Part shown: positions 11,800-24,103 of the stretch, piece after piece | How positions within the stretch are numbered: the first letter of the stretch is position 1 | How the letters are laid out: each line of letters starts with the position of its first letter | Source: Amoeboaphelidium protococcarum | Taxonomy: Eukaryota > Aphelidiomycota > Aphelidea | NCBI GenBank assembly: GCA_023515745.1 | Contig: JALECJ010000255.1 | Span: 1,188,001 to 1,252,000 of the forward strand | Direction of reading: 5' to 3' | Length of the DNA stretch: 64,000 nt | The notes under the pieces: model-generated | The model's input: the letters and a program-made list of their open reading frames with translations, nothing else | What the model was told of the DNA's origin: nothing | The model's database searches: none | Translations under genes and position numbers: made by a program

Positions 11800-13731
11800 A
11801 TGAGCTGGTTGTTTGCCGGAAATAAAGAGTTTGATGAGATTGTGGACAAGGCCACCAGTGAGATGCTGCCCAATGCGTAGGAGGATATGGCTCTGAATTT
11901 GGAGATCACTGACAAGATACGTAGCAAGTCTGTGCCTCCTAAGGAAGCTATGCGAGCACTGAAGCGTCGTCTTACTCATCGCAATCCGAATGTGTAGCTG
12001 CTGACTCTAAAGTTGGCCGATGTTTGTGTGAAGAATGGTGGTGGTCATTTCCTGGCTGAGATTGCCAGTCGTGAGTTTATGGATTGTCTGGTGGGGCTGA
12101 TTAATGGCACATCTACTGCGAATGAAGTTAGATAGAAGGCTCTATAATTAATCTAGTTGTGGGCAAATGCTTTTAAGGGGAAGGAGGAGCTGCGTTATGT
12201 GAATGATACGTTTGCTTCGCTGAGGGCCAGTGGTGTTTCTTTTCCACCTGCATCATCATCTGATACTCATGGGTACTCATCATTTATGCTGGATACTACT
12301 GCTGCTCCTGACTGGTCTGATAGTGATACTTGTGAGAGGTGTAGAGAGTTGTTCACGCTGACCAAGAGAAAGCATCATTGTAGAAATTGTGGCAAGACGT
12401 TCTGTAACTCTTGCTCATCCCGCTCTATGAAGCTGCCCAAGTTGGGTATCAATGAGGAGGTGAGAGTATGTGAGAATTGCTACCTGAAAGCTCATGGTAA
12501 TAGTAATAATGGAAGTGACTAGGCTCTGAATAGTCCAGTTAACACTGGCGGAACTCCATCCAATGCTCGCCGCGAGATTGATGCTGCTCGTAAAGAGGAA
12601 GAGGAGTTGCAGAGAGCTATTGCTCTATCAATGCTGGAAGCTGAGAAAAAGGGATACGGGACCACTACGACTGCTGCTGCGTCTTATTCCGGTAAGAGTG
12701 ATGGGTATTATCAGTAGCAAAAATCTGTGGCTTCACGAAGTGGTGGTGGTGGTGCCACTAGTGAAGAAGAGGATCCAGAGCTGGCTGCTGCAATTGCTGC
12801 TAGTTTGAAAGAAGTATCTCTTAGAAGTGGCGGCAGTAAGTAGTAACAGCAATCTACTAAGAGTGAAAGTATGTATCCGTCTGAACAAGGTGGAGCTTAT
12901 CCGTCTGCATCTAGTCAGTACAGTAGTTACGTTCCTCCTGCCCGCCAAGCTGTAGATAAGCCGACATCATCATCATCATCTTATGGTGATGGAGCGCAGT
13001 ATTAGTAGGTGCCATAGCAATAGAAGTCATCAAGTTTAATATCAGATGCTGAGAAGAAGAATATTGACTTGTTCAGTCAGTTGATGGAAAAGATTGACAA
13101 TAATGGTGACGTTAACTTTAGAGTATAGCAGGCACAGGATCCAGCGCTGAAGACAATGTACGATTCCATGATCAGTATGCATCCCAAGATTGTGAAGGAA
13201 ATTGAAGAATGTGTGGAGAAGCACAAGTCATTGATGGCTCTGCATGAGAAAATTACGGTGGGTGTGAGAGCTTTTGATCGTGTTCTTGAAGATTAGAGAT
13301 CCTATGCGCAGTAATAATAGCAGCAGCAGTAGTAGTTGTAGTACGGAAGACCATAAGGTGTGGGTGGATATCCACAGCCGGCACCTACATAGTATTATGG
13401 ACAGAGCAGTGCTGCACCAGGTGCATAATACTAGTCCTAGTAACAACCTTAGGGTGGTTATTATTAATAGAGCTAGCAAGTATCTTCTCCTGGAGCCTAA
13501 ACTGGGCCTCCACATGCTTAAAGTCAGTATAATTATGGATCTCCGGCTGGTCAATATGTATAGCCACAATAGCCTTAGCTTTACGGGCAACCTTAACAGC
13601 AGTAGTAATAGCAGGCTTATGGCATTCAACGACCGGATTCCTCTTAATCTTAATCTAATTCTGTTACGTCTCCTTAGTAATAGTAATAGTTGTAGCAAAA
13701 GTAGCCTGAGCCTAACTTGATTGACTTTTGA
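11800..13731 (+). CDS. VPS27: Vps27/HRS, ESCRT-0 subunit
   Basis: 643 residues, one exon. An N-terminal VHS domain (about 1-140) is followed by a FYVE zinc finger (about 170-235) with [13 protein letters not shown] and CENCY, which binds PI3P on endosomes. Two ubiquitin-interacting helices follow ([16 protein letters not shown] and [15 protein letters not shown]), then a GAT-like helical region ([19 protein letters not shown] onward). The tail of about 150 residues is Gln/Pro/Tyr-rich, written mostly with TAG/TAA/CAG mixes. The last residues, NLIDF, form a clathrin box, as in Vps27/HRS. The protein collects ubiquitylated cargo on endosomes and recruits ESCRT-I and clathrin. The domain order makes this assignment firm. 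The RBR ubiquitin ligase downstream is convergent; any functional link is speculative. Confidence 0.95.
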
Positions 13732-14028
13732 TTCTTTGGAATAGTATTGATAGTAATTGGATTGAATAAAACTTTATAAAGAATGTGAATGTCTGTTTAG
13801 CACTTTGCTATAGTTTCAGTTAGTAAATGAGTCAACACAGTAAATTGTGGCTAGGAGACCACTAAGAATACACGTAAATTGTAAATCACGGTTACTAAAC
13901 AACAACTTTAAGAGATGATCTACTTAATGTATATTACACGCAATTTCAAAAAGTCAACTTAGAGCATTCGATCAACAATTACAATACCAGACAGTTGTCT
14001 ATTCATAGACACCGGATGCAGATTTGAT

Positions 14029-16530
14029 TCAATCCATAATTTCAATAACCTTTGATTTCTTTTTTGCATTAGACGTAGTGGAAGCAACTGGTCTGAATCT
14101 ATCGTCATCATCGTCGTCGTCGTCATCAATAACAATAGTGGGAATCCGCTTATAAACATTTTATGGCAGCACAACAACATTATTATTATATGCATTGTTG
14201 CTATTGGTACCCAAGACATTGTGGTTCTGTCGATGATCTGCTGGTACGATAGCATTCAGAGGAGGTTACAGTTATCCAGCAGCTGGTACTTGGCGTTGAT
14301 TAGGAGCAGCTTGTTATTAACGATTCTGCTACTATTACCTCAGCCGCTGTTATTGTTATTCTTGCAACAGCTATCGCTACTATTACTGTTGCCTGAGCTG
14401 CTGCTACTACTGCTAAAGTCGTTACTACTACTAAAGCTACTATTGCTGCCGCTGAACTTGCTACTAATGCTACTATTGCTAATTGTATTACCGAGCAGCT
14501 TAGCCATGATTTTAATACCGTCCTCTCCTTCTATGCTAATGCTAGTTTTACCTATTTTGATTCTAATTATTATAACGCATCACAGCGGGCGGTATGTATA
14601 AACCATCGCCGGCAACTTATGGATATGGATTATGTGCAATATTATGAACTGCCGGCGCTGCGTATTTAGGAGCGGCTTTTTTCTGAGCCTGCTTTCGCAA
14701 ATCAGCCTCCAACTTGTCTCTTTCAGCATTAAACTGTACCAAAGTGTCATCATTCACCTACTTGGTCTTTTCCAACTCTTTGGCAGCTTCTTCGGCAGCT
14801 TTAAGAACTTCCTAGGCATTCTTCTACACAGTATCATCCCACAGCGGACACTTACCATCTTTGCCATTCCCACTGCCAAAGTGATCGTAGCCTTTCACCA
14901 CACGACGGCAAATATAACAAATCTTGGTGCCACAGCTACAAGTCATCTTATTACAGCCTTCCTCCTTGAAGAATTTCTTATGACATTTGGGGCACTCACG
15001 TATCAGGGCATCAGTCATAGCCTCAGCCACCTTGTGTTGGAGATTAGCTACCGAAGACTCAGCCTCCACCTCTTTACAAGACTTGGGAATATGAGACTCT
15101 TTTCCACACAGACGACACGACATCTTGAAGCATTTAGGATTGAGGCATCGGAATAGTTTGTCCACCTCCGCCTTGGAAGTCATAAGCGCGGCGAAATCAC
15201 AAAATGGGCACTGCACCAACTCTTCATAATCCCTGATAACTTCTTTATCCACCATGACGTCGTCCTAATTGTCCACTCCCTTTAAGCCATCGCCATCCAC
15301 ATTGCCATTATCGTCACCGTCACCTTAAGTTGACGTCTAATCATTATTACGCATACTAGACAAAGGTTACAATGCTTGCTTTATTTCAATCTCCTATACT
15401 AAACGATGATAATTTTCTACAACTTTATTATCCACAAGAGTTGATAATTCTTTGAGAAGGAAATGTCCCGGACAGAGACCACTAGCAGAAGCCTTAGCGG
15501 ATGCGTTTTGGGCAGAGGATGCAAGTTTGGAATCACTAAACGATGCAGCTATACAACTCAACTCAGTCTTCCGATTACCAACAGCTTCTTCTAACACTCG
15601 CTTACCACAGTCACCACAAAATAAGTGTCCCTCTGTACACGCAATCATTCCACTAAAGAGCTTCTCTCCAAAGCAGCACGAGCATTCCATAAGATCTTAT
15701 TACTATAAAGACAAGACATCCTGTGCTGAACCATCACTCGGACAGAGCAGATCAAAATTCAAATGGATATAATTATTGGCAAGATAATCCAGCTCCTTCT
15801 GCAAGTATAAGTCAACTGTATGTCCAGTAGACTCAATGTGCTTCTAACACGCTTTAAATACACACATTGGACGCTAAGTGGCTGGATCAATATAAGGCGG
15901 AAAGGTGCGACTATTCTTATTCAGTTTGAATGGGAGCTTAGTAGTTATAAATTCAGCCTTTTACTTATAATCTTTGATTTACTTTAGATCGAGCTAGTCT
16001 TTTATACCATCCCAATGCTAATAAATGGCCACATATGCAGGTACAAACAGGTTCTTTTATGCAGAAAGCTAATTACGCAGATACTACAAAGGAGTTTTAG
16101 GGAATAATAAAGACACGACAATTAATGTCTAATTCTTATACGCAGCAGTCAGTTTGGCAGATCTTTCAGCATGTACAGTCTCGAAATCTCCATTCACATC
16201 TTACAATGGATGTCGTTCAGCAAATTTTGAAGCTATAGAATTATTACTACCATTTCCAAATTTCGATGATGATTACGAATACATGGCAAATTCTTAGTCG
16301 TGACCAGATGCTCTTTTAATTGGATACTTGCCCTTCAGTCCAAGTAGCTCCTCGGCCAAATCCTCCATCATTGTATTTAAATTGTCGTCATTATCATTCT
16401 TCTACTACATATTCTTCTTTTGCATATACCGACTAACAGCATCCCTAATCACGAATGGTGGTGCATCTAGAAACATATCTTGCAACTGCTCGAAAGCTCT
16501 ATCAAATATTGTCTCCACCTCTTATGTCAT
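14029..16530 (-). CDS. RNF216/TRIAD3-type RBR E3 ubiquitin ligase
   Basis: About 833 residues; stop TGA 14,029-14,031. The RBR core begins near residue 281 with CSCCFGEKLFSGMIACTEGH. RING1 is followed by the in-between-RING (CPFCDFAAL, CLNPKCFKMSCRLCG) and RING2 (CPKCHKKFFKEEGCNKMTC), whose GC-x-x-M Cys is the expected thioester cysteine. This order and spacing match RNF216/TRIAD3. After RING2 come a coiled coil (KAAEEAAKELEKTKQ), an Asn/Gln-rich tail and an Asp run (eight Asp at about 14,101-14,130). The N-terminal 280 residues contain a helical region rich in acidic residues and a CUE-like start (QEVETIFDRAFEQLQDMFLD). The start chosen is the first in-frame ATG; the frame stays open to 16,656, so another exon upstream is possible. 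Confidence 0.8.
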
Positions 16531-17280
16531 AATAAAATTATCTGCCTCAATTATTACAATCAGTGATGATGAATCCCTCAATTTATAACTAATCTAAATA
16601 CAATAATGATGTCTGTACAAACTGGTAGATTTCAAAATAAGGGCTGTCTGTTATCACAAGACTGAACAAAGACGAGTTTCAAAAAATGAAGAAACAACGG
16701 CGTCTCAAAAAAGGCTGTCGAATCGCCGTGGACACAGAAACGACAAAGAAGCGCGTCGGACATTGCCTGAAACGGCGAACAACTTGATCCGAGACTGAGT
16801 ATAGAGTTTAGCTGTTTCAGGCTGACTATTCTATCGATTAACAGTGCCAATCCACTGTATAAACAGACCTTCCCATAGCGAGAATAATGAACTTGTTTCC
16901 TGTTATTTATCTTGCATCCGGTACAGCTCTGCTCATGAAGATTTGTCAGCGCGTTGTACCTTTCCTGACTTTTTAACTGTTAAGCTTCTACTTATCCATG
17001 ATCTTAGTACTTGCACACTCTGTTTAACCTTTAGAAGTGTAAAGTGCCGGTATGACGCAGTTTATTTGTCTGATCACATGTGAACACAATGGGAGTCACG
17101 ATACCTGTGACAAGGGAGTTCATTGGCTGAACACAAGATTATGCCCAGCCATCCACTACCTTCTGCCAAGTACAATTATTAATCATCCATTACGTATCTA
17201 TATATATATATTTTCTTTTTCTTTATCTTAATCAGTAAATTCTTAATCATAGTCTATTAAGTGATACCTGTTTTGTTAAA
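16531..17280. other. Divergent intergenic region
   Basis: About 750 bp between the RBR ligase and the secreted repeat protein. It includes a TATATATATATA run at about 17,200. No gene is supported; a leftward 72-codon frame at 16,632-16,850 has no recognisable features. Confidence 0.4.
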
Positions 17281-18636
17281 ATGATCATTGTTTCATAGTT
17301 GTAATTGTATATTGTCGCGTCACTGGTCATATTTGGCAGTAATGTTTAGTCCCAAGACGGTGCTGCACAACTTCCCCGTGCTGAAGATTTCCAACCTTCT
17401 GCTAATCCTCCAGTACCAGTGGCAGTATCGGATATTTAGCCAGCGCCTGATGCTGATACAAGTGCTCAGCCTGCTGCACCCGCTCCTGATGCTGGTTCTG
17501 ATTCTGGTACAACTGCTGGTCACACTGCTCCCCCTCAACAACGTCCCTCTTAAGAACCAGGTAGTCCACAGTATCCTAGTGGTCCGGAATATTTCGGTCA
17601 GGCTGCTGTCCCTGCTGTCTAATAGTAACCAGGTTCTGGTACAGCTGCAGGACAATCTGTTCCTCCTTCTTCATAGGGACCAGCGCGTCCACAGTATCCT
17701 AGTGGTCCCGAATATTTCGGTCAGGCTGCTGTCCCTGCCGTTTAATAGTAACCTGATTCTGGTACAGTTGCTGGATAATCAGTTTCTCCTTCATAAAGTT
17801 CATCTTTGGCACCAGCGGGTCCACAGTATCCTAGCGGCCCAGGATATTTTGGCCAGGCTGCTGTTCCTGCCGCATAATAATAATCTGGCTCTGGTGCGGT
17901 TGCTGGGTAATCTGTTTCTCCTTCATAAAGTTCATCTTTGGCACCAGCGGGTCCACAGTATCCTAGTGGCCCAGGATATTTCGGCCAGGCTGCTGTACCT
18001 GCTGCATAACAGTAATCTGACTCTGGTACAATTGCCGGTCAATCTGTTTCTCCTCAACAAGGTTCCTCTTAAGCACCAGCTGGTCCATAATATCCTAGTG
18101 GTCCGGGATATTTTGGCCAGGCTGCTGTTCCTGCTGCATAACAGTAATCTGGAACACCTGCGGGTTAAAGTTCAACTGCGGGCTAGTCTGTTTCTTCACA
18201 GCAAGGTTCTTCTTCTGGACCACCGCGTGCATAATATCCTGGTGGAGCGGAGCTATACGGTTCCGCGAGCCCTTCTGACTCTCGCGCAGCTTCAACGGCA
18301 CCATAAGGTACTGCTGCAGTATAAGGAAACAAGCCAGCTACTTAATCCGAGATGAGCAAGGCTGCTTAATCAGATAAGAAAGCAAGCGACTCTACGAAAG
18401 GAACGACTACTGCCTAAAATAAGTAGACCGACTCTGCGAAGTCAAAGTCTACCAGCGCACCATCACCTAGCAAGTAAAGTGCACCTGCGAAATCTCAATC
18501 AACTGGGACTACCGCGTCGAAATCTTCTGGTAGTAAACCGAGCGGAGGTGCTGGTTCCAAATCTTCTGGAAAGTCGTCATCCTTGGGAAAACGTGGTCTG
18601 TCGGGCCGAAGTATAGCTGGTCGCATATGGATTTGA
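17281..18636 (+). CDS. Secreted Pro/Gln/Ser-rich tandem-repeat protein
   Basis: 451 residues, one exon, start ATG 17,281, stop TGA 18,634-18,636. The N-terminus is a signal peptide (hydrophobic core LYIVASLVIFGS). Residues about 95-325 are six tandem units, most of 44 residues, built around PQYPSGPGYFGQAAVPA and a QQQSGSG linker. The C-terminal 120 residues are Ser/Thr/Lys-rich and strongly basic, ending in RGLSGRSIAGRIWI. There is no GPI signal. The Tyr/Pro/Gly/Gln composition recalls extracellular matrix, adhesive or cell-wall proteins. I do not recognise a family, and a role in surface coating or attachment is inference only. Confidence 0.7.
17569..18260 (+). repeat. Six tandem 132-bp coding repeats
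   Basis: Units start at about 17,569, 17,692, 17,824, 17,956, 18,088 and 18,232, marked by CAGTATCCTAGTGG or close variants. Three successive spacings are exactly 132 bp; the outer ones are 123 and 144 bp. Units differ by substitutions and by swaps between CAG, TAA and TAG at Gln codons. Confidence 0.9.
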
Positions 18637-19022
18637 ATTTTAAGTTCAAAGATGCCTGTCTATGATGATTTCCAAAAGGCGCTGTTAAATAGTGAATGTT
18701 AGTTACTGCTCTAACTCCGAAGCTTGATACTTCCGCAACTGCAGCCTATTAGGCAAATGCCGATCAATTTGGTTATTTAGAAGCTGAATTTCTCCGCGAT
18801 ATCCATTTAAATCCCGCCTTGATATTTCTAAGCCGCTCTTCAAGGTCGATTTTTAGTTGCTATTGCAGATGGCATTCGAGAATGTCAATTGATGCTGATG
18901 GTGATGCTGTTGACTAAAAATGTAAGAAATGTAGTTATTATAATTGGTTTTATTCACAGGCAATAATCATAAACAGAATTCATTGATTACGCCAGAAAGC
19001 GAATTTTACTTTACTCAAAGGT
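18637..19022. other. Short intergenic region, possible small coding piece
   Basis: About 390 bp between convergent genes. A plus-strand frame near 18,695-18,940 reads smoothly as protein (it contains KLDTSATAAYQANADQFGY), and an ATG at 18,652 opens another frame. Without an intron that joins them I cannot call a gene. Confidence 0.3.
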
Positions 19023-22000
19023 TCATCCTAACTTAAGTGAACGTATACGATGCTGCTCTTACCGCAGCTTGGCATTGGCCTGTAACAATTCATGACTTGT
19101 CAACTGCTACGAAAACCCACGAATCAAAACAGAATAGTCATTCAGCTATACTACAACATTTCTGTGAGTGTCCATAATTCGCTTCAGCAAACGATCATTC
19201 TGCAGCAAATCTTAGTCTATCGAGAAAGACTTGATATTGCGAGGTGGAGCTCGAAAGTATAGCTTGAGCTCATTCTTTGGAAACCAGCTGGACATTGACT
19301 CTTGATCAACAACGGACTTGAAGAGCGACGTCTTTTTGACATTTAGTTTATAGAGAGCATCTTCTATCGTGCCAAAAGTGTACAGCCGATAAACATAGAC
19401 ATTCTTCTTTTGTCCAAAGCGGTAAGCTCTTGCAATTGCCTACTAATCTAGAGTAGGATTCCAGCCAGCGTCAAAGATGATTACACGATTAGCAGATTAT
19501 AGATTAACACCAACGCCACCAGCGGAAATTGAGATAAGAAACACGTCAATCTCTGGATCTTGATTGAATTTATCGATAAGGGACTGACGCTGCGCTGTGG
19601 GTACCTTACCGTCTAAGCGGAGGTATGAGATTCCGCTACCTCTAAAGTTCTCCACTTGCTTTATCTTCTGTTCAACCATGTCAAGTGTGGGAATACTTCT
19701 TGAGAAGAGCAATACTTTGTCACCAACCCGCCTAGCTTCTTTGATGATTTGAAAAGCAATTTAAAACTTGTGACTGTTGGCAATATTCACAATATTGGGA
19801 ATCCCTTTCACCTCCTCATGGAAGGACTTTGCACCAGGTTCATTTTACTTCTTAGTGACTTAACTTTACAATAGAATGCTTTCATAATCGTCATCCTCTT
19901 CAAAGTCTTGATCCATATCTCCAACTATTTTAACGTGCTCAGAGGCAAAAGCTGGTTCAGAAAGTAATTTCTAATAGGATTTTTAAGCAGCGACAGGGCC
20001 AGTAATTTCATCATCATTATCATCGCCGTCTGTATGCTCCACTGATAAAGCGGCATTTGAAATCTACTGCAATGTTGAGGACATCTACTTCTTCTCATTC
20101 TATATGATCAAATTGTAACTACACGCTGGATGATTAACTAGTCGAAGCAATTCCTAGTAGTGAGTCAGTATATCAACTCTGCTGACTTGCAGTAATTAGG
20201 TATTTGACTACTTGTTAACATGAGCGGAACCATCATGGTTTAATTGCAAGGCATAATCTAGTTCATCACATTCGGCGGTATTGAGAGGATCATCACTTTC
20301 AACAAAATGACCGCAGCACTTCAAATATTCTTCGTACAAATGCTACTAAACAGGAGTCAACTTTACAGCAATGGAGAACTCAAACTTTCTGGTATGCAAT
20401 AAATCTGCCAAATCCACCAGATCATTAATATTATTAGCTTCTTACATTAACGCGTCAAAATCTTTAATACATAACCGATGAACCAGAGGCTATAGCAGCT
20501 GTTGAAGTACATACAAACTCTGACGACAAATACTCTTCTAAACAGGAGTAGAGTCCATTGATAACCCATCCGTGATAGGATGCATGAATGTAAGTCTGAA
20601 ATCTTATAGAGTGCCCAAATATCCTGGATACACAGAGTCGACCATAACGTAGTACTCCAGCAGATTATTCTGCAACGGTGATCCCGTAAGACAAATTTTA
20701 TATTAGCATTAGATTCGTCTCAGTATCATGTTAACTTTACTCTAATGATTCTTCAATCGATGAGCTTCATCCACAACAATAAGGTGCGGACCACGATTGA
20801 GGAATATATCTTGCACCACGGCATCATTGATGAACAATTAACGAAACATCTCAAAGCCCATCAGGAGCAATCCACCACCTTATGACCACTGTCTGACTTT
20901 ATCTCGTCTCTCATGAACATTTGCATACAGCCTGATATGAATAATGGAATCATTGAATACGGATTGAATATCTCTGCGCGGTATCCATCGGTAAATCTCT
21001 TAAATCCAATTTTCTATTAAAGTGGCTGGCATCAGAATAAGCATTTTCAGCGTACCTTATCCCTAACGCCAAAGTGCTGACGGCAACAATTCAGGCTACT
21101 ACTAGGCGGTTTAACAAAGTATATGCATCAGAAGAATGACCTAGAACGTCTTCATAAGTCCCATACTATGGGCCAGAACACAGCCATGACCACTTTACAA
21201 GTTTTGCCACATGAACCGCACACCATCCACTTAATGTTTCTTTACTTTATCATAACAGAATCTAGGTAAATATACACCTTCTGCCAGTTTGAAATCTTCC
21301 TTATTAAAATTTTTATCACTCAATGCTCCTTCAGTGCTAATCTCAAAAGGCAAAGTATCTCTATTCATCCAATTCTACTCCATATCATCAATATATTCAC
21401 GTCTCCGCTTTACTCTCAACTCTGCTGATTCCCATTCTCGTTAATTCACAATCTCCACATCATCTTAATCTATGCTCACTTAATCCGGAAGCTCTATAGT
21501 CTAAGAACTTCTTTTCACATTATATGCGCGCGACTTTGATTAAGATGAAGATTATCGTTATTGCGTATCATCACGACTAGTTAATCTATTAGCATCAGAC
21601 TGCACCATATCAAACGCGTCATTCATCTATACATTAAACACAGCCTAGTATGATAACTCATCATCTTCAGACAATCCTTTGATACTATTCCTCTCAGACT
21701 ATGATGATTGAGATGTCATTTATTAGAATATAGGATCCAATGCAATCTATAATAGGGATTCTCTGCCGCATTTAATCGTAAACATCAACAGTGCCTATTA
21801 CAAACTTGTCAATGCAACATTCTGGCTCTTTTAGCAATATTGCGCGTACTATAAGACTTTCTACAGCAAAAATAGACTGCCAGCCTCATTGTCTTATTTA
21901 TGAAAGTCTTGACTGGGCGAGGACACACTCTATATCAATAGATTAAGCAATTGCTAGAAACAATCATATGATGGCATTAGAGCTTTAAAATGCCCAGATA

Positions 22001-22106
22001 TGTACAAAGTGAATTAATCAGAATTTCGTGAGGAGATGTTTCGCATAACACCATACAGTATATCAGCATCTTCAATAGTCTTGCCAATACGCTCCATCGC
22101 TGACAT
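19023..22106 (-). CDS. ATRX/ARIP4-type SNF2-family ATPase
   Basis: About 1,027 residues, stop TGA 19,023-19,025; start at the first ATG of the open frame (22,104-22,106). Both RecA lobes of a SNF2 translocase are present: motif [11 protein letters not shown], motif [12 protein letters not shown], motif [17 protein letters not shown], then helicase C blocks [32 protein letters not shown] and [15 protein letters not shown]. The QNNLLEYY and [11 protein letters not shown] spacing resembles ATRX, ARIP4 and related fungal proteins rather than ISWI or SWI2. Such enzymes remodel chromatin in the nucleus. The N-terminal 250 residues are unassigned. Oddity: motif I reads GLMKT instead of GLGKT (Met codon at 21,153-21,155). 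The 5' end could extend through another exon. Confidence 0.85.
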
Positions 22107-22366
22107 CGCTTGATCCCAGATTGATAGATGTTTGAGCGTTTTTCTGCACTTACGCTTTCTTATTGCAACAACAACAGTGAAATAGAGAGACGCGTCTCAC
22201 AAACTCAGCGGACTTTGATCAATGATCCGACCTGCATCATTACACTGGTCGAAACGCACTATAGAACAACAGTATTACAAGCAACGCAACATCAAATTTG
22301 AAATGGGCTATCAAACAAAATATTCACGAACAAATGCATTAATTTATTTAAAAAATCAACTACTTT

Positions 22367-23086
22367 TCAATCAAGGCATTCATTTTCCTCCTACTGGCAA
22401 TCAATGATAGACGGAGAATACTGCGTAGACTCGAAAAACTAATTGCCATCAAGTTCCGCAGTCTCCGTCATCTCTTTAGCAATACCAGGAGGCGTCACCC
22501 TGACCTCTTGGTATATTGGAGACCCGTCATTATTGTAATCAATAATAAATCGCGGTACTCCAACGACGCGGCTGCCAGCTGGCTCCTTGGTTAAAGCCTT
22601 CTTTAACTTCACCATGCTGAAATCCAACTTTTTAGCCACCTTTTGCACAGTATCCAAGAATTTGGATTGTCCCTTATACAGCGGAGTCTAGACAGCCAAG
22701 GAGTTGGGTGCGGGCTAGCTCCGCGCGGACTTTCTAAATCTCTTGGCGTCACCAAAGCGCGAGAGGAGGATTACCAGTACTTTCACCAAACTTCTTTGCA
22801 CCATATCTGTACAGCTGGACGCTGTATAAGCGGAGTAGCCATCAAGGCCATTATAAGGATACGTGAATATTGAATCACATCTTTACTTTCTGCGGACGTA
22901 CCCGATGCTTACCATTTTTATCATAGTAAACGGATTATTATCCATTACCGCAGGATTAACATAATAGATCCCAGATGGACCGGTATCCTCAGACGAGTGA
23001 GGACGCGGATAATTGGATGCAAATTTCACACGATACTATTCAGGAGGTTTTGATGCTCCGAAACGCTTCTCTGTGTGATAAAGCGC
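22367..23086 (-). CDS. Unassigned gene, 3' part; exon structure unclear
   Basis: One frame is free of TGA from 23,086 down to the stop at 22,367-22,369. The last 100 residues read as a good protein: KGQSKFLDTVQKVAKKLDF, a Lys-rich helix, then RVVGVPRFIIDYNNDGSPIY and an acidic tail. The part near 22,950-23,080 also looks coding (KRFGASKPPEQYRVKFASNY). Between them the protein quality drops and alternative frames look better, so one or two introns or a frameshift are likely; GTAAGC near 22,911 is a candidate donor. Upstream, 23,100-23,200 may hold another exon (PYHPGKYLSLGVGNKRL in a different frame). A small mitochondrial or ribosomal protein is possible, but I cannot name it. Confidence 0.4.
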
Positions 23087-24103
23087 TCAGCATCAGATCT
23101 TGTGGGGGAAGTCACAAAAAGGCGCTTATTGCCGACACCCAAGGACAGATACTTGCCAGGGTGGTAAGGCTTTAAGTTGACAATCACACAGATTACTCAT
23201 AACCAAGTCATTAAGACATTTCACCAAGTGAAGTCATTGAACACGCTACTAGAATATACTAGAATCCTATCTGGTCCCATTAATGGATTATTTTGGAGTT
23301 GATAATTAAGCGCTACATATTTCAGTTGCTAAAATCATCTTTTAATTTAAACCGGATGATATTTTGTGTTGAATTACTCCAGTTTGATGCACGTTTAATG
23401 AAGAGGAAGACTGCGATGTGAAACGAGTCTACATCAAGACAATCTTTATTACTTACGCAGCCGTGACACATCGTGACGTGGTCTGCGGTATTATTGATTG
23501 AATCATTGCAGCCATAAAATGACGTGTTAGTTCTCTGATAGAAGTAATTGACACGCATACTGGTATTCGAGTTTCGTACCCAATGAAACAATATCATTGC
23601 GGAAATCTTTGAACACCATACAACGATGTTATTTATGGCGTATCTAGGTGATGTTGACTTTGAATTACTCACTTTGTACATAGCTATAGAGTATTCAAGA
23701 ACCGTATCGATGGATAGGACCAAAGTGCACTCTATCAATAGTTCGCCGAATCTTTTACAACCGCAGCATAATATTAGGTAGCCTTTGAAGCAGTCTTAAT
23801 CAGAAACGAAGATCTTGTGCTGGACAATACTACACCTACAGCAGTACCAGTGAGTGCTTTACTATCCTCAAAATCACTGACGGGATGCACCGTTTTACCA
23901 AGACGTTTCTAACGAGTTCTTCAATATAAATAGGCCGCGCCAAGTTCTTTTTGATTGCGACCGGTCGCGTGTCTCACGTTCTTTCACTTTCATTTCAATG
24001 TTCTGAGGAATTTTGTATTCGATTATTATCAAAAGCCTTTTCTTACAATTTAGTCATTGTTCTTGTTCATTTTCTGCGATTATAAGAATTGGTGATACTG
24101 TAA
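23087..24103. other. Intergenic region of about 1 kb
   Basis: Upstream of cullin-4. A leftward 138-codon frame (23,322-23,738) runs from ATG to a true TGA without needing reassigned codons, but its sequence has no domain or composition I recognise, and genuine genes here normally contain TAA/TAG. I leave it uncalled. The remainder holds no visible feature. Confidence 0.4.

Noticed and set aside
13228-13698. Minus-strand Leu/Arg-rich and plus-strand Ser/Asn-rich frames
   Set aside because: Both are shadows of the Gln-rich Vps27 tail.
14221-14601. A Leu-rich plus-strand frame
   Set aside because: It is opposite the Asn/Gln-rich tail of the RBR ligase and shows only repetitive Leu.
17569-18260. 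CRISPR-like or satellite array
   Set aside because: The repeat is contiguous, coding and in frame, with no spacers.
17288-18355. A 355-codon Leu/Val-rich frame in the standard code
   Set aside because: It is a shifted reading of the tandem repeat. The frame with signal peptide, 44-residue units and TGA stop explains the sequence better.
23322-23738. A 138-codon minus-strand ORF ending in a true TGA
   Set aside because: It lacks any reassigned Gln codons and any recognisable domain; I judge it more likely a chance frame, though not excluded.
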